Origin: a virus
IMG/VR virus record: IMGVR_UViG_3300047554_000649
Coordinates: 1-45,558 of that record
DNA length: 45,558 bases
Direction: 5' to 3' (one strand)
Shown one piece after another: positions 41,367 to 45,558 of the stretch. The position numbers were made by a program, and so were the translations under genes. The notes under the pieces are model-generated. The model was given only the letters and a program-made list of their open reading frames with translations. It searched no databases and was not told the origin of the DNA. The stretch's first letter is position 1. Each line of letters opens with the position of its first letter.

Positions 41367-43739
41367 ATGGGTAATTCTAAATATATAATTACTGGTTTTC
41401 CTTCAAGCATGAATGTTGTTAAGACACCTGCTGTTACAAGAACACTCGGCCCTGTAAAGAGAAAAATTGCAAATGTAGAAGCTGAAAAAGGTGAAACAGT
41501 TGTAACTAATATGAGCCGCGGATTAAATAACATCTTTGAGATGTATGGAATCAGTGGTAAAAAACATAGCGAGGGAGGAACACCATTGGCTCTTCCTACA
41601 GAGGAAAAAGATTCCGATGGTAGTTCTTTTATTTTTTCTGATAATAAAAGAATGACTGTCAAGGATCCAGCTCTTTTGGATTACTTTGGTATTAAGTCTA
41701 GCAAACCAATGACATTTGCTGACATATCAAAAACTTTCATGAAGAGAGTAAATGATTCTAAAGCAATTTTAATTAACCCAGATTCAGATGATGTTGCAAA
41801 GCGTTCAGCAGAAATGACAATGGATAACACTGCATTTAAAATTGCAGCTTTAAAACTATTACAAGAATCTAAAAAAGGATTTAAAGATGGTTTACCAAAT
41901 GGTACAGAGGCGTTCTTTGATAAATTAGGAGTTAAACCGGAAGAAATGTTTGCAATGAATCAGCAAGAAGCTGACAAAGCAAATACAGCAGTTGCTGCTG
42001 CTTTTGGTGGATTAGTTAAAAACTATGTAGCTCCTATGGATTTTCCTTCTATGGCATTTGGTGGTGAACTACCACGTTATGATGGAGGAGGTAAAGTTTA
42101 TAAGCCTGAAGATCTTCCTAAAGATGCTGTTATCTCATCTGGTAAAACTTTTAAAGTTGGCGAGTTTGTTAAACAAGAAGATGGCACCTATAGAAAGGTT
42201 ACTAAGGTAAATGTAAACCCTAGCCTTTCAGCTGATACTAAAACTAATAAAGGTCCAATTAATAGTTGGATTGCGCAAGATCCTAAGAATAGAACAGATG
42301 CTGATGAAGCAAATGCTATTATTAAAAGAGGAATTGAGAATAAAACAATTCTTGTAGATGAAGGAACTAATCATATTAGAATTCAAGGAAGCTTTAATCC
42401 AACATTTAAAGAAAGAATTATTCTTAGCCGTGTGCTTAATCAATCAGCAGATAACCTTGGTACTGATAAATACCAAATTGTATTGCAGCGAGGTACAGCT
42501 GATTACAGTGGTACCAAAAATGGTAAATGGCAAGGTAGTGGATCATTTGTTGCAGGATTTACACCAGAGGACTATGAAAAACGATATTTGTTTGAAAAGT
42601 CTAGAGGTGCAGGAATGACAGATGATGAAGCATTTCAACTTGTAGATGATACATACAAAGATCCAGCTAAAATTAAAGAAGTTAGAAAAGAGTATGTTAG
42701 TTTTTTAGGTGTTCCTTTACCTAAAAATGAAGATGAGTTAATGAAACCTGATTTTTATAAAAAAAATTATGCAGCAATTACTAGCGGTGTAGAATCTAAA
42801 TTAGGAGAAGCTGGATACCGACCTGTAATTGGTAATGAGCAATTATCAGGATTTGAACACTTTGATGCATTTGGATTTACAGCTAACCCAGAATTTGAAC
42901 AAGAAGGCAAATTACCACCAGAAGAAAAACCGGTAGTTACTCCTCCTGCAAAAGAATTGGGTCCAACAACTCCATTGAATCAACCATTTGGTTACAGACA
43001 ACAAGATTTAAATGCACTAAATAGAGCTACTGCAGCGCGTTTTGAAATTCCTAGATTAGAAGCATGGTCAAAAACAGCTGCTGCTGTTATGCCGGACAGA
43101 GCATATTTTTCTCCAGAAAGAACAATTGCAGCAGCAAATGAGCAATTGAATCAAGGAATGCAAGGAGTAAGAGCGTTTGGCAATGCACAAGCTGCAGGAG
43201 CTGATGCACTTGCTCTTACAGGTCAAGCATATGCTAATGTTGCCAATGCTATTAGTGACTATGCTGATAAGAACGTAGGTGTGTTTAATTCAGGAGAACA
43301 ATATAACACTCAGATTGCAAATCTAAGAGCACAACAAGAAGCTCAGAATGCAACCAATATGTGGGATAAAAATACATTGTTAAAACAAAACTTCCATAAT
43401 GCTATTTCAGCTGCAAAAGATAAAATTGTAAACCTTACAAATCAAGCATTAACTAATGCTTCTGATATTTACAACTTAAATCTTAACTCTGAGAACTTTA
43501 AAAAGGATCCATTAACTGGTATTGTTTACAAAGCAAATGATAGAGCAATCACACCTAAGAAAGCAACTGATACAGATGTAGCCCAAGAGTTTCAAGATTT
43601 TGCTACTAAACTGCCAAATGTAAATCCTGATTTGCAAGCTAAACTTTTCTTAGCATATAAGTCTGGAAAATATCAAATTGAACCGGATAATGGAACTACT
43701 CCACCTAGTGAGTTGACTGCATCTAGTACACAGGCATAA
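41367..43739 (+). CDS. Large virion-like protein with HSEGG and FGG motifs
   Basis: The 790-residue protein begins with an N-terminal domain containing ETVVTNMSRGLNNIFEMYG, then KKHSEGGTPLALPTEE and SSFIFSDNKRMTVKDP, a block I associate with cargo or structural proteins in large phages of Bacteroidota. Two FGG motifs follow (AAFGGLVKN, MAFGGELPRYDGGGKVY). The C-terminal half is helical and Ala-rich (NAQAAGADALALTGQAYANV, QQEAQNATNMWDKNTLLKQN). It lies 2 bp after the Gln-rich gene. A cargo or ejection role is inferred. No catalytic motif is seen. Confidence 0.62.
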   Translation: MGNSKYIITGFPSSMNVVKTPAVTRTLGPVKRKIANVEAEKGETVVTNMSRGLNNIFEMYGISGKKHSEGGTPLALPTEEKDSDGSSFIFSDNKRMTVKDPALLDYFGIKSSKPMTFADISKTFMKRVNDSKAILINPDSDDVAKRSAEMTMDNTAFKIAALKLLQESKKGFKDGLPNGTEAFFDKLGVKPEEMFAMNQQEADKANTAVAAAFGGLVKNYVAPMDFPSMAFGGELPRYDGGGKVYKPEDLPKDAVISSGKTFKVGEFVKQEDGTYRKVTKVNVNPSLSADTKTNKGPINSWIAQDPKNRTDADEANAIIKRGIENKTILVDEGTNHIRIQGSFNPTFKERIILSRVLNQSADNLGTDKYQIVLQRGTADYSGTKNGKWQGSGSFVAGFTPEDYEKRYLFEKSRGAGMTDDEAFQLVDDTYKDPAKIKEVRKEYVSFLGVPLPKNEDELMKPDFYKKNYAAITSGVESKLGEAGYRPVIGNEQLSGFEHFDAFGFTANPEFEQEGKLPPEEKPVVTPPAKELGPTTPLNQPFGYRQQDLNALNRATAARFEIPRLEAWSKTAAAVMPDRAYFSPERTIAAANEQLNQGMQGVRAFGNAQAAGADALALTGQAYANVANAISDYADKNVGVFNSGEQYNTQIANLRAQQEAQNATNMWDKNTLLKQNFHNAISAAKDKIVNLTNQALTNASDIYNLNLNSENFKKDPLTGIVYKANDRAITPKKATDTDVAQEFQDFATKLPNVNPDLQAKLFLAYKSGKYQIEPDNGTTPPSELTASSTQA

Positions 43740-43759
43740 CTAATTTTTGTTTAGCATTT

Positions 43760-43767
43760 TATATTTA
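43760..43767 (+). promoter_or_regulatory. Promoter-like element (TATATTTA)
   Basis: TATATTTA in the 49-bp gap before the gene at 43789, 21 bp before its ATG. TACATTTA at 43766-43773 is an overlapping alternative. The region is AT-rich, so chance matches are possible. Confidence 0.33.
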
Positions 43768-43788
43768 CATTTACAATAAAAATTTAAT

Positions 43789-45537
43789 ATGGCAACATAT
43801 CTTCAAGGCGCAAATGATTATGTATCCCAGGTGCAACCTTCAGCTCCTAATCTGGCCTTTGATGCTCAAATTTTGCAAACTAAACAAGCAAAGTATGATG
43901 CTAACCATAAGAAGGTAAGTGAGCTATATGGTTCACTTTTAAATTCAGCTATGACTAGAACTGATAATATTCAGGCTAGAGATGAATTTTTTAAGATAAT
44001 CAATGATGATATTAAAAGAATGGGAAGTTTAGATTTCTCATTAGATCAAAATGTTGATGCGGCTGCTAGTGTTTTCCAATCTATTTATGACAATAAGAAT
44101 ATTGTAAAAGATATGGTTTGGACTCGTGATTTTAACAGTCAACTTGCAAGAGGTGAAGGTTTTAAAAATTGCATTGATCCGGAAAAATGCGGAGGCCAAT
44201 GGTGGGAAGAAGGTGATAAGTACATGGCATACAAACGCCAAGAATTTAAAAATGCCAGTGCTTCTGAAGCTATGGGAATGTCTAGCCCAACATACATTCC
44301 TTACAATAATGTAATGGATAAAGCTATTAAGATTGCAAAGGATGCAGGTCTTAGTATGAAGTATGATGAGCTTAAAGGCAATTACATTTTTACTACAAAA
44401 AACGGACAGCAATTAATTTCTCCATTAACACAATTATTTAATCAAACTATTGGTCAAAATCCACAGTTTGCTCAAATGTATCAAGCTAAAGCTTATGTAG
44501 ACCGTAAAGATTGGGTCTACAATAAAATTAGTTTAGGTGAATTTGCTGATGAAAATGCAGCTTCTGTTGGGTATTTTAAAGCTAAGAATGATATAGTTCA
44601 AGCTAAGTTAGAAAAAGCCGCAGATGATCTTGATGTTGATTACGGACAATTGACTGAAAAGTATGAATACCTTAAAGGTGAATATGAAGCAGGGCGTGTA
44701 AAAAAAGGTTCTCAAGAGTATGAGCAGCTTATGGGTTTACCTGAATTAATCCAAGGAGCTGAAAGTGCTAAGCAATATACCGACATGCTCACTAAAGCAA
44801 ATGAAAATGCAACTAATGCTGCAGCACTTAGAACTTTAGGAGACATCAATGATTCAAGGGCTGCATTTGAATACTTTACTAATGATATTGATAAAGCTGC
44901 AAGAACTCTTGCTTTTAAAGATGCCGAAGTTACAATGGAGGCTGATGACTTTGCTAAGATGGCTCAACAACATGCTTATGATGTTTCTCTAGAGCAAATG
45001 AAGTTTAACAACGACATGGCTAAAGAAAAATGGAAACTTGACAATGGTCTTTACAACGATAAGATTAATGCTGGAGGTACTCAAATTAAAGATCAAGTAG
45101 CTTTTGAAAATAAAAATTTGGAAGTAGAAAACATGAATCCAAAAGTTTCAGCTGCTCTTAAATTTAAACAACAGTATCCAGATGATGTAACTATTAAAAA
45201 TGGTGAAATTACATGGGCAGATAATGCTGATCCTAAATTAAAATCAAAATACCAAGCAATTTTACAAAAAGAAATTGATGCTAAAATTTCTGCTAAAAAT
45301 GAATCTAATAAATTAGCAATTAAAGCAGGTTTATCTCCAAAATACACTGATGTTTTATCATTAAATGATCTTAATTCAGATGATGTACCAGCTAGTGTTG
45401 GTCAAGCTGTTTCTGATAGATTCTGGGAAAAACGCAAGAAAGGTGTTACTGAAGTAATGTGGGCTAATGGTTTATCTCAAATTAAAAAAGACAAACCTAT
45501 TTATTATCAATTGCAGGAATTAAATTTAATTAATTAA
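43789..45537 (+). CDS. Large helical virion-like protein, cargo candidate
   Basis: The 582-residue protein is mostly helical. It starts with YLQGANDYVSQVQPSAPNLA, FDAQILQTKQAKYDANHKK, then SLDFSLDQNVDAAASVFQSI. A small Cys/Trp-rich link, NCIDPEKCGGQWWEEGDKYM, lies near 128-147. Long coiled-coil-like segments follow (KLEKAADDLDVDYGQLTEKY, AYDVSLEQMKFNNDMAKEKW). It has no signal peptide and no membrane segment. As the third large protein after the muzzle it could be an inner-head cargo protein ejected with the DNA. The ORF ends 21 bp before the edge of the window. Confidence 0.6.
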   Translation: MATYLQGANDYVSQVQPSAPNLAFDAQILQTKQAKYDANHKKVSELYGSLLNSAMTRTDNIQARDEFFKIINDDIKRMGSLDFSLDQNVDAAASVFQSIYDNKNIVKDMVWTRDFNSQLARGEGFKNCIDPEKCGGQWWEEGDKYMAYKRQEFKNASASEAMGMSSPTYIPYNNVMDKAIKIAKDAGLSMKYDELKGNYIFTTKNGQQLISPLTQLFNQTIGQNPQFAQMYQAKAYVDRKDWVYNKISLGEFADENAASVGYFKAKNDIVQAKLEKAADDLDVDYGQLTEKYEYLKGEYEAGRVKKGSQEYEQLMGLPELIQGAESAKQYTDMLTKANENATNAAALRTLGDINDSRAAFEYFTNDIDKAARTLAFKDAEVTMEADDFAKMAQQHAYDVSLEQMKFNNDMAKEKWKLDNGLYNDKINAGGTQIKDQVAFENKNLEVENMNPKVSAALKFKQQYPDDVTIKNGEITWADNADPKLKSKYQAILQKEIDAKISAKNESNKLAIKAGLSPKYTDVLSLNDLNSDDVPASVGQAVSDRFWEKRKKGVTEVMWANGLSQIKKDKPIYYQLQELNLIN

Positions 45538-45549
45538 AAATAAAAAATC

Positions 45550-45558
45550 ATGGGTTTT
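45550..45558 (+). CDS. Start of another gene, cut by the window edge
   Basis: ATG at 45550 follows the previous stop by 12 bp with an A-rich leader; only Met-Gly-Phe is visible before the window ends. The spacing fits the operon style of the region. Confidence 0.35.

Noticed and set aside
1-45558. Diversity-generating retroelement acting on fibre heads
   Set aside because: No reverse transcriptase and no template/variable repeat pair were seen in the window.
1-45558. tRNA genes, rRNA, insertion sequences or integrase/attachment sites
   Set aside because: No tRNA-like cloverleaf, transposase, terminal repeats or integrase were recognised; the window is nearly filled with late genes.

Overview
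The window is one dense block of late genes from a tailed phage. Every supported gene lies on the + strand, spacing is 0-130 bp, there are many ATGA/TAATG overlaps, and the DNA is AT-rich. Promoter-like elements match the Bacteroidota type (TAnnTTTG, or a TATATTAT variant with TTTG 20 bp upstream) and Shine-Dalgarno sites are mostly absent, so the host is probably a bacterium of the Bacteroidota, perhaps environmental. The order TerS-like, TerL, portal, scaffold, capsid, then small ring proteins, a 1,637-residue tail protein and very large cargo-like proteins, plus an IHF-like protein and a PD-(D/E)XK nuclease, resembles crAss-like podoviruses (Crassvirales). This assignment rests on remembered family features and gene order, not on a search.

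Layout. 1-4455: the 3' part of a very large collagen-like fibre, a glycine-rich fibre-tip adhesin and a small protein. 4487-6706: a three-part enzyme-like protein (glycosidase-type beta-propeller, helical repeats, FkbM-type methyltransferase). 6784-8685: a small virion-like protein, then a lysis cassette (single-molecule spanin, holin, peptidase-type endolysin). 8703-10885: small genes including a winged-helix-like protein, an IHF/HU-like protein and a zinc-ribbon protein. 10882-20281: nuclease, TerS candidate, TerL, portal, acidic scaffold and major capsid protein, closed by a strong terminator. 20353-23296: small head genes, three tiny lysine-rich proteins, a connector candidate and a Dps/ferritin-like protein. 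23387-31327: a second highly expressed structural protein with its own terminator, then a run of unusually cysteine-rich proteins that includes a tandem paralogue pair and three more collagen-like fibres. 31448-45537: ring/connector proteins, the muzzle-like tail protein and three large proteins likely to be carried in the virion. A further gene begins at 45550.

How it works together. TerS/TerL, portal, scaffold and capsid build and fill the head. The ring proteins and muzzle-like protein form a short tail. The collagen-like fibres and glycine-rich tip would decorate the particle and bind cells or glycans. The propeller-methyltransferase protein sits directly behind the Thr/Gln-rich collagen fibre, which suggests (inference) that the phage makes or edits a glycan on its own fibres or on the host surface. 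The spanin-holin-endolysin group releases progeny from a Gram-negative envelope.

The most unusual parts are the collagen/cysteine-tag fibre system (25.0-31.3 kb), the propeller-FkbM fusion next to the giant collagen fibre, the IHF-like protein without a recognisable DNA-binding arm, and a recurrent promoter/leader pattern that divides the late genes into about ten transcription units.
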